Assembly: GCF_031195445.1 (NCBI RefSeq)
Contig: NZ_CP133480.1
Location: forward strand, 3,340,501 to 3,404,500
Length of the DNA stretch: 64,000 nucleotides
Origin: Acuticoccus sp. MNP-M23
GTDB lineage: Bacteria > Pseudomonadota > Alphaproteobacteria > Rhizobiales > Amorphaceae
Direction of reading: 5' to 3'
Under the pieces are notes generated by a model. It was not told the origin of the DNA. It did not search any database and saw only the letters and a program-made list of their open reading frames with translations. Below, in pieces: positions 40,951 through 48,688 of the stretch; position 1 is the first letter of the stretch, and every line of letters starts with the position of its first letter. The position numbers and the translations under genes are program-made.

Positions 40951-41025
40951 TTTGAAAACAACCGCGCGACCGGGTAGGCTGAACGCTGTAGAAACTGGCC
41001 AACGCCAGAGCAACGGTTGTTCAAA

Positions 41026-41298
41026 ATGCGGTTGATACTTGCGCTTTTTCTCGCCGTCCTCTCCACACAGGCCCTGGCCGACCCCACCTGTACGGTGACG
41101 GACCGCGCCGGTTACACCATCCTGGCGAGAACGGAGCCGGCGAGCGCCGTGCGCACAAGCCTTGCCGCCGGCACCGAGGTCGAACTCTTCACCATGGCAA
41201 ACGACGCGCGGGGCTGGCCCTGGGCGCTCCTGCGCGACCCGGCGGACGATGCCAATTTCTACGGCTGGGTCGAACGCTTCGTGGTCGACTGCCGCTGA
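41026..41298 (+). CDS. Exported SH3-like (SH3b) small protein
   Basis: A 90-aa secreted or periplasmic protein. The N-terminal signal (LILALFLAVLSTQALA) ends near residue 19, and the mature part DPTCTVTDRAGYTILARTEPAS through YGWVERFVVDCR resembles a small bacterial SH3 barrel (cell-wall or glycan-binding). Two Cys flank the domain and could form a disulfide. ATG 41026 is preferred; a TTG lies three codons further up. It sits alone between the tct operon and rpsO. The function is unknown. Confidence 0.65.
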   Translation: MRLILALFLAVLSTQALADPTCTVTDRAGYTILARTEPASAVRTSLAAGTEVELFTMANDARGWPWALLRDPADDANFYGWVERFVVDCR

Positions 41299-41486
41299 GG
41301 CCTTTTCCGCCAGCACCGCGCAAAGGCCGGCCAGCGCAGATTTTCGCCCCTTTCGGGCCAAAGGACGCACATTGGAGCGCCGCCAAGGCTCGACGGACGC
41401 GTCAAGACACATTACACACCACCGATCCGCGTGGGCTGGACGACATCCCGGCTCATCGCGCTTCTCTCGCATTCAAGGAGTAACCG

Positions 41487-41756
41487 ATGTCGATTACGTC
41501 AGAGCGTACGCTCGAGCTGATCAAGGAATACGGCAGCAAGGAGGGCGACACCGGCTCTCCCGAAGTCCAGATTGCCCTCCTCACCGAGCGCATCATCAAC
41601 CTCACCGAACACTTCAAGACCCACGCGAAGGACAACCACTCCCGCCGCGGTCTCCTGAAGCTGGTCTCCCAGCGCCGTCACCTTCTCGACTACGTGAAGG
41701 CCAAGGACGAAAGCCGCTACCAGACCCTCATCAAGCGCCTCGGTCTCCGGCGCTAG
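41487..41756 (+). CDS. rpsO: 30S ribosomal protein S15
   Basis: An 89-aa small-subunit protein that binds 16S rRNA in the central domain and makes bridge contacts to 23S. It reads [39 protein letters not shown], with [23 protein letters not shown] and the end LIKRLGLRR. The length is exact for the family. A ribosome-binding AAGGAG lies seven bases before ATG 41487. It is followed by a perfect palindrome and then pnp, the classic rpsO-pnp arrangement. Confidence 0.98.
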   Translation: MSITSERTLELIKEYGSKEGDTGSPEVQIALLTERIINLTEHFKTHAKDNHSRRGLLKLVSQRRHLLDYVKAKDESRYQTLIKRLGLRR

Positions 41757-41764
41757 ACTTATCG

Positions 41765-41790
41765 CGAGGCCGCCGGATCCGGCGGCCTCG
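41765..41790 (+). terminator. Perfect palindrome between rpsO and pnp
   Basis: Arms of 11 bp (CGAGGCCGCCG, 41765-41775, with its exact complement at 41780-41790) flank a GATC loop, eight bases after the rpsO stop. TTCGTT follows. It could terminate some rpsO transcripts or act as the RNase processing site known between these genes in enterics. Confidence 0.7.
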
Positions 41791-41984
41791 TTCGTTAACG
41801 GGACGGTGCGCCGAAGCACCGCAACCCGCCCAACATGGAAGGCTGAGGCCTTCAACCCGGCCGTAACGACGGCCTGCGGCCCCCGAGGAGGGGCAGGATT
41901 GCCAGCCGCTGCCAGCCAACCGGCCAGCCGCTCGTTGTCTTGCCCGCCCGTGCGCCGCACCACGTATGCACGAAAGGCAGACAA

Positions 41985-44105
41985 ATGTTCGACTATCAGA
42001 CCGAATCCATCGAATGGGGTGGCCGCACCCTCACGTTCGAAACCGGCAAGGTGGCCCGCCAGGCCGACGGCGCCGTGATGGTGACCTACGGCGAGAGCAC
42101 CGTGCTTTGCACGGTCGTCTCCGAAAAGCAGCCGAAACCGGGGTTCGACTTCTTCCCCCTCACGGTCAACTACCAGGAAAAGGCGTTCGCCGCCGGCAAG
42201 ATCCCGGGTGGCTTCTTCAAGCGTGAAGGCCGCCCGTCCGAGCACGAGACCCTCACCTCGCGCCTGATCGACCGCCCGATCCGCCCGCTCTTCGCCGACG
42301 GCTACAAGAACGACACGCAGATCGTCATCACGACGCTCGCGCACGACCTTGAAAACCAGCCCGACATCGTGGCGCTGGTCGCAGCCTCCGCAGCGCTCAC
42401 CCTCTCCGGCGTCCCCTTCATGGGCCCCATCGGCGGCGCCCGCGTCGGCTACATCGACGGTGAGTACGTCCTCAACCCGACGCTCGACCAGATGGAAGAC
42501 ACCGCGCTCGACCTCATCGTCGCCGGCACGGGCGACGCGGTCCTGATGGTGGAATCGGAAGCCAAGGAGCTTTCCGAGGACGTCATGCTCGGCGCCGTCA
42601 TGTTCGGCCACAAGGAATTCCAGCCGGTCATCGACGCGATCATCCGCCTTGCCGAGAAGGCCGCAAAAGAGCCGCGCGAGCACAACGCGCCGGACAACAG
42701 CGCCCTTGCCGCCGTCATGAAGAAGATGGCCGCCAAGGACCTTGCCAAGGCCTACGGCATCCGCGCCAAGACCGAGCGCAAGAACGCCATCGACGCCGTG
42801 AAGGCCCGTGTCATGGACGCGATGCTGCCCGACGAAGGCGAGGAGGGCCCCACCAAGCAGACCCTCAACGACCTCTTCAAGAAGACCGAAGCCGCCATCG
42901 TCCGCGGCCAGATCATCAACGACAAGACCCGCATCGACGGCCGCGACCTTGAAACCGTCCGCCAGATCGAGTGCGAAGTCGGCATCCTGCCGCGCGCCCA
43001 CGGCTCCGCGCTCTTCACCCGCGGCGAGACGCAGGCCCTGGTGGTCGCCACCCTCGGCACCGGCGACGACGAGCAGTTCATGGACCTTCTGGAAGGCACC
43101 GTGAAGCAGCAGTTCATGCTGCACTACAACTTCCCGCCCTACTCGGTAGGCGAGACCGGCCGCATGGGCTCCCCCGGCCGCCGCGAGATCGGCCACGGCA
43201 AGCTCGCCTGGCGCGCCATCCACCCGATGCTGCCCGCCCACCACGACTTTCCGTACACCACCCGCGTGGTCTCCGAGATCACCGAGTCCAACGGTTCGTC
43301 CTCCATGGCGTCCGTCTGCGGCGGTTCGCTGGCGCTGATGGATGCCGGCGTGCCCCTCAAGGCACCTGTCGCGGGCATTGCCATGGGTCTCATCAAGGAA
43401 GGCGAAAAGTTCGCGGTCCTCTCCGACATTCTGGGCGATGAAGACCACCTCGGCGACATGGACTTCAAGGTTGCCGGGTCCGCCAACGGCGTGACGTCCC
43501 TCCAGATGGACATCAAGATCGACGGCATCACCGAGGAGATCATGAAGGTCGCGCTCGACCAGGCCAAGGGCGGCCGCCTCCACATCCTCGGCGAGATGTC
43601 CAAGGCGATCGACTCGGCCCGCACCGAGCTTGGCGAATACGCCCCTCGCATCGAAGTGATCAAGATCCCGGTCGACAAGATCCGCGAAGTGATCGGTTCG
43701 GGCGGCAAGGTGATCCGCGAGATCGTCGAGAAGACCGGCGCCAAGGTCAACATCGAGGACGACGGCACGGTCAAGATCGCGTCCTCCGAGGGCAAGGCGA
43801 TCACGGCTGCGCTCAACTGGATCAAGGGCATCACGGCCGAGCCGGAAGTGGGCCAGATCTACGAGGGCACGGTGGTGAAGGTTGTCGACTTCGGCGCCTT
43901 CGTGAACTTCTTCGGCCCCCGCGACGGCCTCGTCCACATCTCGCAGATGACTCAAGGGCGCCCCGAAAAGGCCGCCGACGTGGTCAAGGACGGCCAGAAG
44001 GTCTGGGTCAAGCTGATGGGCTTTGACGAGCGCGGCAAGGTGCGCCTCTCGATGAAGGTCGTCGACCAGGCCACGGGCGAGGAGATCAAGGCCGACGCGG
44101 CCTGA
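41985..44105 (+). CDS. pnp: Polyribonucleotide nucleotidyltransferase (PNPase)
   Basis: A 706-aa trimeric 3'-5' phosphorolytic exoribonuclease, core of the RNA degradosome. Two RNase PH domains (about residues 5-220 and 310-545; [33 protein letters not shown] and the second with [22 protein letters not shown]) flank the alpha-helical linker. A KH domain follows ([15 protein letters not shown] with GxxG) and then a C-terminal S1 domain ([19 protein letters not shown]). ATG 41985 with AAGG about nine bases upstream gives the correct length. The frame from 41940 is a spurious extension. Terminator-like hairpins follow. Confidence 0.97.
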   Translation: MFDYQTESIEWGGRTLTFETGKVARQADGAVMVTYGESTVLCTVVSEKQPKPGFDFFPLTVNYQEKAFAAGKIPGGFFKREGRPSEHETLTSRLIDRPIRPLFADGYKNDTQIVITTLAHDLENQPDIVALVAASAALTLSGVPFMGPIGGARVGYIDGEYVLNPTLDQMEDTALDLIVAGTGDAVLMVESEAKELSEDVMLGAVMFGHKEFQPVIDAIIRLAEKAAKEPREHNAPDNSALAAVMKKMAAKDLAKAYGIRAKTERKNAIDAVKARVMDAMLPDEGEEGPTKQTLNDLFKKTEAAIVRGQIINDKTRIDGRDLETVRQIECEVGILPRAHGSALFTRGETQALVVATLGTGDDEQFMDLLEGTVKQQFMLHYNFPPYSVGETGRMGSPGRREIGHGKLAWRAIHPMLPAHHDFPYTTRVVSEITESNGSSSMASVCGGSLALMDAGVPLKAPVAGIAMGLIKEGEKFAVLSDILGDEDHLGDMDFKVAGSANGVTSLQMDIKIDGITEEIMKVALDQAKGGRLHILGEMSKAIDSARTELGEYAPRIEVIKIPVDKIREVIGSGGKVIREIVEKTGAKVNIEDDGTVKIASSEGKAITAALNWIKGITAEPEVGQIYEGTVVKVVDFGAFVNFFGPRDGLVHISQMTQGRPEKAADVVKDGQKVWVKLMGFDERGKVRLSMKVVDQATGEEIKADAA

Positions 44106-44132
44106 TCTTTTCCGGTTTGGCTATTGGGTTGG

Positions 44133-44160
44133 AAGGCCGGGCGCTTTGCGTCCGGCTTTC
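44133..44160 (+). terminator. Terminator of pnp
   Basis: GCCGGGCGC (44136-44144) pairs with GCGTCCGGC (44148-44156, one G-U) around a TTT loop; AAG before and TTTC after extend the stem and give a short T run. It lies about 28 bp past the pnp stop. Confidence 0.75.
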
Positions 44161-44163
44161 TAA

Positions 44164-44208
44164 CATCCAGCGTAGGCGCAACTTGGAATGTTTCGCCTAC
44201 GCTGGATG
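44164..44208. repeat. 15-bp perfect inverted repeat at the edge of an A+T-rich island
   Basis: CATCCAGCGTAGGCG (44164-44178) and its exact complement (44194-44208) are separated by 15 bases. It lies just after the pnp terminator and at the start of a clearly lower-G+C stretch. It may be a second hairpin of the pnp transcript or the end of the acquired segment; the sequence itself cannot distinguish these. The following bases to 44394 hold no gene. Confidence 0.5.
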
Positions 44209-44394
44209 CCAGCGATTGCGTACTCACCGCGCTTGACGAATTTGTCGAGTGCATTCAGTTTTCATTATGAAATTCGAAAATTGTTTTCCGCAGAATCGGC
44301 TCTTCTGTTTTTGAATCATGGAGCTTCGTCGGAAAGATGCATGTGTGTGCCGAAAAGCGGTTTTAGTGCTCACTGATCATTAGGCTTGGTGCTC

Positions 44395-44784
44395 ATGACG
44401 ATTGAAATTAGTGTCGATAATTCACGTCTTGAGGGGTTTAGTACGCCTGCGCGTGATGGTTTGAAAAAGGCAGCTGAGTCCTATATCGATGAAATTATCG
44501 CTGAAGCCAGTCGATTGGAGGCAGGACGAAATCCTTCGGATGGCCCATCCGAAATAACGAAATCCATGGTCGATGACGCCGTAATTGTGCAGCGAAGGGG
44601 GTTGAGTATTCCGCCGCGTGATTATTTTAAAGTTTTACTTAAGATTTCTTCTTCCGTACTAGCGTTATTAGTTGGACTTACATACGGTGAGGATAAACTT
44701 AACGATTCAGGTGGAGTTATATTATTTGCTGTATTATTGGCAGCGGCAATCGTAGCGACGACGCTCTCTGCCCTGAAGGAGTGA
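44395..44784 (+). CDS. Unknown small membrane protein, partner of an RNxxxH membrane protein
   Basis: A 129-aa protein with a soluble N-terminal half (charged helices; EISVDNSRLEGFSTPARDGL and a helix with EIIAEASRLEAG) and two C-terminal membrane helices (about residues 79-97 and 107-125) separated by the short loop TYGEDKLNDSG. I do not recognise it. ATG 44395 is preferred (AGG eleven bases upstream); TTG and GTG codons precede it in frame. Codon use is markedly A+T-rich compared with pnp or the antiporter. The TGA is two bases before the next gene's ATG, so the two are translationally coupled. Not obviously similar to any named family. Confidence 0.6.
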   Translation: MTIEISVDNSRLEGFSTPARDGLKKAAESYIDEIIAEASRLEAGRNPSDGPSEITKSMVDDAVIVQRRGLSIPPRDYFKVLLKISSSVLALLVGLTYGEDKLNDSGGVILFAVLLAAAIVATTLSALKE

Positions 44785-44786
44785 TG

Positions 44787-45386
44787 ATGTTGCAGGATGA
44801 GCGATACGAACGTAGTGCAGTCTCAGCGGATTTACTGCGTGCAATCGAATATAGATCGAGGAGGTCAGCCTCAATCGCAAATATAATGAGGATATATTTG
44901 CTCCTCGGTCTACTATTGTCTATGTTGTCGGCCCTTTACTTGGTTGTTGTAACGTTTGAGATCTCTTTTTCGAGCGATGAATTGATAGCTGTTACGATGG
45001 GTGTTGTGGGTTTAACAACATCAATACTCTCAGTGTTTGTATTGTCTTGGAGAAAACAACAAGACACGGAAACGATTAATAGGATGCGGAAATACGCGGC
45101 AGTGGAGGCGCTGCAAGAGGCTTGGATACGGTTCGAGGGTGTTTATAGCAGCTTCGGACTGCCTGATCGGCAAAATGACACACGGTTGAGTTTCCATGCC
45201 ATGCTGGCTCAGCTTAAGAGTAAGAATATTATCTCTTCCAAGGACATTGAAGTTTTGCGCGAGGCTTTGATTTTGCGAAACGCTTCAGTACACGGAAGTG
45301 AAGCCGTTTCAACCGACGATCTTATTCGAGTAAATTTCGAACTCGAAACGATCACGGATCGCCTGCTGATGGAGAGGTTAAATTAA
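44787..45386 (+). CDS. Membrane-anchored protein with HEPN-type RNxxxH motif
   Basis: A 199-aa protein. An N-terminal cytosolic stretch is followed by two membrane helices (about residues 34-56 and 64-88) and a helical cytosolic domain. In it, the segment LRNASVHG gives R164-N165-x3-H169, the RNxxxH form of the R-x4-6-H signature of HEPN ribonucleases. HEPN domains are helical, and this C-terminal region looks helical. ATG 44787 is set by AGGAG five bases upstream. The coding sequence is A+T-rich and resembles its small partner's. Annotation as HEPN is inference from one motif plus context; not confirmed by structure. Confidence 0.62.
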   Translation: MLQDERYERSAVSADLLRAIEYRSRRSASIANIMRIYLLLGLLLSMLSALYLVVVTFEISFSSDELIAVTMGVVGLTTSILSVFVLSWRKQQDTETINRMRKYAAVEALQEAWIRFEGVYSSFGLPDRQNDTRLSFHAMLAQLKSKNIISSKDIEVLREALILRNASVHGSEAVSTDDLIRVNFELETITDRLLMERLN

Positions 45387-45469
45387 GCGCAAAACGTCCC
45401 CGTAAGCGTTGCTGTCTTGCACTAGAAATTCAGATATTGAAGAGACGCATAGGCTTATTAGATTAAAGG

Positions 45470-45760
45470 TCAGACCAACTCCACCCGCAACCGCCGCCCC
45501 AAAACCTTAGCCGCCCGCCCCAAAACCCCCAACGAAACACTCTCGTTCGCCGGATCAAGCAGCCGGTCCAGCTGCGACCGGCTCGTCTCCAGCCGCCGCG
45601 CCATCTCCGCCTTGGTGATGCCCTCGTCCTTCATCGCGGCGGCCAGCTGAAACGCCAGCACGCGCTTGACCGCCTGCTCGGTGGTTGCGGCATACGTCCC
45701 CTCGTCGCGGAGAAAATCCTCGAACAGGGGGCCGGCGGTGCCGGCTTCGATCTCGCTCAT
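45470..45760 (-). CDS. HTH antitoxin of a RelE/HigB-type toxin-antitoxin pair
   Basis: A 96-aa protein whose C-terminal half is a XRE-like helix-turn-helix (ITKAEMARRLETSRSQLDRLLDPANESVS), the usual HigA/Xre antitoxin DNA-binding fold. The N-terminal part (FEDFLRDEGTYAATTEQAVKRVLAFQL) probably holds the toxin-binding helix. It is second in the operon; its ATG overlaps the toxin stop (ATGA), the common higBA order. It should neutralise the toxin and repress the operon at the palindrome near 46117-46132. Confidence 0.82.
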   Translation of the reverse strand: MSEIEAGTAGPLFEDFLRDEGTYAATTEQAVKRVLAFQLAAAMKDEGITKAEMARRLETSRSQLDRLLDPANESVSLGVLGRAAKVLGRRLRVELV

Positions 45761-46107
45761 CGCAAACCCTTCATACGCTGTACTGCAGTCGCAATTTCCT
45801 TCGGCGGCGTCTTCTGCGTCGTCTTGATGAAGCCGTGGAGGAGAACCATGCTCCCGTCGTGGCTGCAGAAGAACACGCGCCCGATCCGCCCGCCCGGAAG
45901 ATCCGTGCGGACCTCCCACAATCCCTTCACGCCGCGGATCGCTCGGCAGAGCGGCATCCCCAGCGGCCAGCCGAATTCGGCCGTGCGAATGTCGTCGCCA
46001 ATCGCCTTGCGGTCCGCCGGCGTCAGCGCAAGCAGCCAGTCGCGAACCGGAATGCGCCCCGCGTCCGACTGAAAGAACCGGGCCGGCAGCCGCTTGCCGT
46101 CATCCAT
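45757..46107 (-). CDS. RelE/HigB-type toxin (phage-derived Gp49-like)
   Basis: A 116-aa predicted mRNA interferase toxin. Motifs include ARFFQSDAGRIPVRDWLLALTPADRKAIG, GWPLGMPLCRAIRGVKGLWEVRTDLPGGRIGRVFFC and the C-terminal LLHGFIKTTQKTPPKEIATAV, typical of the Gp49/HigB toxin family. The toxin precedes its antitoxin gene, as in higBA. ATG 46107 lies 9 bp inside the palindromic promoter. The pair stands next to the A+T-rich membrane module. Confidence 0.85.
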   Translation of the reverse strand: MDDGKRLPARFFQSDAGRIPVRDWLLALTPADRKAIGDDIRTAEFGWPLGMPLCRAIRGVKGLWEVRTDLPGGRIGRVFFCSHDGSMVLLHGFIKTTQKTPPKEIATAVQRMKGLR

Positions 46108-46112
46108 CGGGG

Positions 46113-46140
46113 ATATGTACCAGAAAAGGTACTATTCAAG
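46113..46140 (-). promoter_or_regulatory. Promoter/operator of the toxin-antitoxin operon
   Basis: On the minus strand TTGAAT (about 46139-46134) precedes TACATA/CATATC with 14-16 bp between; the spacer contains the inverted repeat GTACC (46117-46121) and GGTAC (46128-46132) separated by six bases. An antitoxin bound here would block its own promoter, as in other higBA systems. Confidence 0.55.
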
Positions 46141-46166
46141 CAAGATGCGCCATGGGGCCGCGCAGA

Positions 46167-47420
46167 TCACCTCTCATCCCCATCCGGCCCGATCCGCTCC
46201 ATCGCCATCCCCGCCGTCAGGCCGTGCACCATCGTCGAGAGCAGGATGACGAACGCCACCAGCGCCCACAGCTGAGGCTCGTTCACGAACTCGATGTGGC
46301 TCTGCGCGTAGGCGAGGTAGTAGACCGAGCCCACACCGCGCACGCCGTAGATCGCGATCACCGCGCGGTTGCGCCCGCCAACGTTCGTGCCGGCGAGCGA
46401 AAGCCAGCCCGCCGCCGGCCGCACCACGAAGATCAGCAGCACCGCAATCACCACGTGAACCAGCGTCAGGTCCTGGAACAGGATCGGAATGGCCGCCCCC
46501 AGCCCCACGAGGATGATCGCGGTGATGGCGTGCTCGATCGCTTCGGTGAAGTCGTGCAGGCGGCGGTGGAAGTCGTGCCCGCGTTCGATCCGGCGCAAGG
46601 TCAGCCCCATCACGAACACGGCGATGAAGCCGTAACCCTCGGCAAGCTCCGTCCCGCCGTAGCAGAGGAGGACGCCGGCGAGCGCGACAATACCGGACAC
46701 CGTGTCGGCCAGCGGCGCCTTCCTCGGCACGATGAAGAGAACCTGCCCGAGCAGCCACCCGAACCCCGCGCCAAGCAGCGAGCCGACGCCGATCCGGTAG
46801 ATGACGTCACGCCCCAGCCACTCGAGGCCCCATGCGCTGGGGTCGAACCCCTGCGCGGCGACAATGAGGCCGAGATAGACGAACGGGAAGGCGAGCCCGT
46901 CGTTGAGCCCCGCCTCGGCGGTCAGCGTGAAGCGGACCCTGTGCTCGCCGCCGGCAAGGGGCGGGCCGACCTGCACGTCGCCGGCCAGCACCGGGTCGGT
47001 CGGCGAAAGCACGGCACCCAGCAGGATGGCGCCGGCGATGGTGAGCCCCGCCATGTAGTGGCCGAGGAGGGCGACTGCGAGAATGGTGAGCGGCATCGCG
47101 ACGGCGAGGAGCATGATCGTCGGCCGCCAGCGGGACAGGCTGCGGATGTTGTCGATCTTGATCCCGGTGCCGAAGAGCGCCGCAATCACCGCGATCTCGC
47201 TGGCAAGCTCCCACACCTTCGGGCTCTCGCGCGGGTCGAGCGCAGCCGGCATCCCGGGCAGGAGCGAAAACACCAGCGCCGCCATCACGATGAGAAGGCC
47301 CGATGCTGCAGGTTCGCGCGAGGAGGCGAAGCGGGGCAGCCAGTAGGCGAGGATGACGACGCCGCCAACGGCCGCAATCAGCACGTGGTAGGGGTCGAGG
47401 CCGAAAAAGCTGTCACTCAC
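46167..47420 (-). CDS. CPA1-family Na+(K+)/H+ antiporter
   Basis: A 417-aa, roughly 12-helix inner-membrane cation:proton antiporter. SPTDPVLAGDV (ion-site Asp in TM5) and AEAGLNDGLAFPF (NhaP-type TM6) are the diagnostic motifs, with VYGVRGVGSVYY near the C-terminus. GTG 47420 is chosen: it gives a family-like N-terminus, and the frame further upstream (to 47651) is low-complexity noncoding sequence. The start's ribosome-binding site is weak (GGA about eleven bases upstream). It is followed by the toxin operon on the same strand. Confidence 0.86.
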   Translation of the reverse strand: MSDSFFGLDPYHVLIAAVGGVVILAYWLPRFASSREPAASGLLIVMAALVFSLLPGMPAALDPRESPKVWELASEIAVIAALFGTGIKIDNIRSLSRWRPTIMLLAVAMPLTILAVALLGHYMAGLTIAGAILLGAVLSPTDPVLAGDVQVGPPLAGGEHRVRFTLTAEAGLNDGLAFPFVYLGLIVAAQGFDPSAWGLEWLGRDVIYRIGVGSLLGAGFGWLLGQVLFIVPRKAPLADTVSGIVALAGVLLCYGGTELAEGYGFIAVFVMGLTLRRIERGHDFHRRLHDFTEAIEHAITAIILVGLGAAIPILFQDLTLVHVVIAVLLIFVVRPAAGWLSLAGTNVGGRNRAVIAIYGVRGVGSVYYLAYAQSHIEFVNEPQLWALVAFVILLSTMVHGLTAGMAMERIGPDGDER

Positions 47421-48118
47421 GAGGCGTTGTCCACGGTGCTCTCCAGTCGGTCGGTGTTCCTGCGCTGCGGTCGCATCCATATTGATGGCAGAGCCAGCCC
47501 CACTTGGCATTAACCCCGGCTGAAACCGGCCCGCCGGGGCAAAACTTATCCCCGCCCCAAAGCCCCCATGCCACTCTCCCCATGCCGCTTGGCTCAACGG
47601 GAGGCGTGCCGGACCGTCCGCTACGAGAGCCAGGGGCTTCGGTTGCCGCAAGGGGCGGGGGGTAACGGACCCCGGCCTTGCGGTGGACCGGGTGTGCGGC
47701 CCGTGTTCCGTGTCAGTGGCACGGGCACCCGAGGGGCCCAGGCGCGTCCATCATCCGCCGGAGCGGGCGGAGGGCGAAAGCAAGGCGAGCAACAAGACGC
47801 TCAGCCGAGGCCTGGGGTGCCGCAGCCGGGAAACCGGCCGTGCCGGACAGGCGCAACACCCGTAAAAAGCCGAAAGGATGGGACGCGGAAGCGGTTCATT
47901 CTATTTCATACAGCGAGCCGCAACCGCGTCCCGCCTTTCCCAGCACCACCGGGCCGCCTCAGCGGCGCCGGGCCACGCCCCGTTGCCACCCGGCAACCCC
48001 CCAAACGGCAGATCCGAACGCCGCGCCGGATCAGCCACCGGCACCCCGGTTCCAAGCCGCTCCAAAATCGGCCACCCTCCCAACCGCAGGACGATTTTCC
48101 CCCAAAAGGAGCCCCGCC
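47421..48118. other. ~700-bp noncoding, hairpin-rich divergent region
   Basis: No supported gene between the antiporter (leftward) and the cupin gene (rightward). The 47.6-47.9 kb part is packed with short inverted repeats, e.g. GCCGG-GAAA-CCGGC (47825-47838, a GNRA loop), CCGCC/GGCGG near 47756-47771 and CCGTG/CACGG near 47707-47723. Long open frames here are low-complexity shadows. I compared with RNase P, tmRNA, SRP RNA and cobalamin riboswitch signatures and could not match any. A structured RNA or leader is possible but unproved. Confidence 0.35.
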
Positions 48119-48685
48119 GTGCCGCCGGATCGAGATCTGCCCCACCATGCCGGCGATGCCCCGGCCGCTAACGTCGAGAGCCTGCGCTTCGCGCCCGGCC
48201 ATCACATCCCCAACAACAACCTCCTGCCTGCGCTCCTGATGCGCGGTGCTGCCGGCGAGACGGGCGCCAAAGCCATCATCGCCCTGTTTGCCCGCAATGG
48301 CTGGGGCGGCGCATGGCAATATACGGTGTTCCCGTTTCACCACTATCACCCCAATGCGCACGAGGTGCTGGCGGTGGTCTCCGGCCGGGCCGACATTGAA
48401 CTTGGCGGGCCGGAGGGGAGCGTGGTCAGCGTGGCAGCGGGCGATGTGATGGTGCTTCCCGCCGGCACAGGCCATTGCCGCGTTGCCGCCAGCGACGACT
48501 TTTCCGTCTGCGGCGCGTACCCCGCCGGCCAGGAGAATTACGAGACGCTCCGCGGCGAAGCCCCCGTCACCGCAGCGGCAAGAGCGCAGATTGCGGCAGT
48601 CCCGCTTCCCGCGGCGGACCCGGTCTTCGGCAAGGCCGGCCCGCTCGTTTCGCTCTGGCGGGACGCCGCGGCAAAGGCACGGTGA
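48119..48685 (+). CDS. Cupin-domain protein (YjlB-like)
   Basis: A 188-aa single cupin. YTVFPFHHYHPNAHEVLAVVSGRA gives the metal-binding H-x-H-x-x-x-x-x-E pattern of motif 1, and GDVMVLPAGTGHCRV gives motif 2 with its His. It most resembles the uncharacterised YjlB-type cupins. GTG 48119 is strongly supported by AAGGAG seven bases upstream; everything upstream in the open frame is discarded. It converges on the secretion genes, whose last stop lies 3 bp beyond. The substrate is unknown. Confidence 0.85.
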   Translation: MPPDRDLPHHAGDAPAANVESLRFAPGHHIPNNNLLPALLMRGAAGETGAKAIIALFARNGWGGAWQYTVFPFHHYHPNAHEVLAVVSGRADIELGGPEGSVVSVAAGDVMVLPAGTGHCRVAASDDFSVCGAYPAGQENYETLRGEAPVTAAARAQIAAVPLPAADPVFGKAGPLVSLWRDAAAKAR

Positions 48686-48688
48686 CCC

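Noticed and set aside
41499-43955. 818-aa minus-strand open frame opposite pnp
   Set aside because: It is antisense to pnp; the composition (Asp/Val/Gly-Leu repeats) is typical of a codon-position shadow.
47600-47930. Cobalamin riboswitch, RNase P RNA, tmRNA or SRP RNA
   Set aside because: I found local resemblance (a CCACTG string, AGCCAGG) but not the ordered conserved boxes of any of these RNAs.
47568-48239. Long Arg/Pro/Gly-rich frames before the cupin gene
   Set aside because: No domain, no ribosome-binding site; the cupin start at 48119 has a strong one and makes the upstream extension unnecessary.
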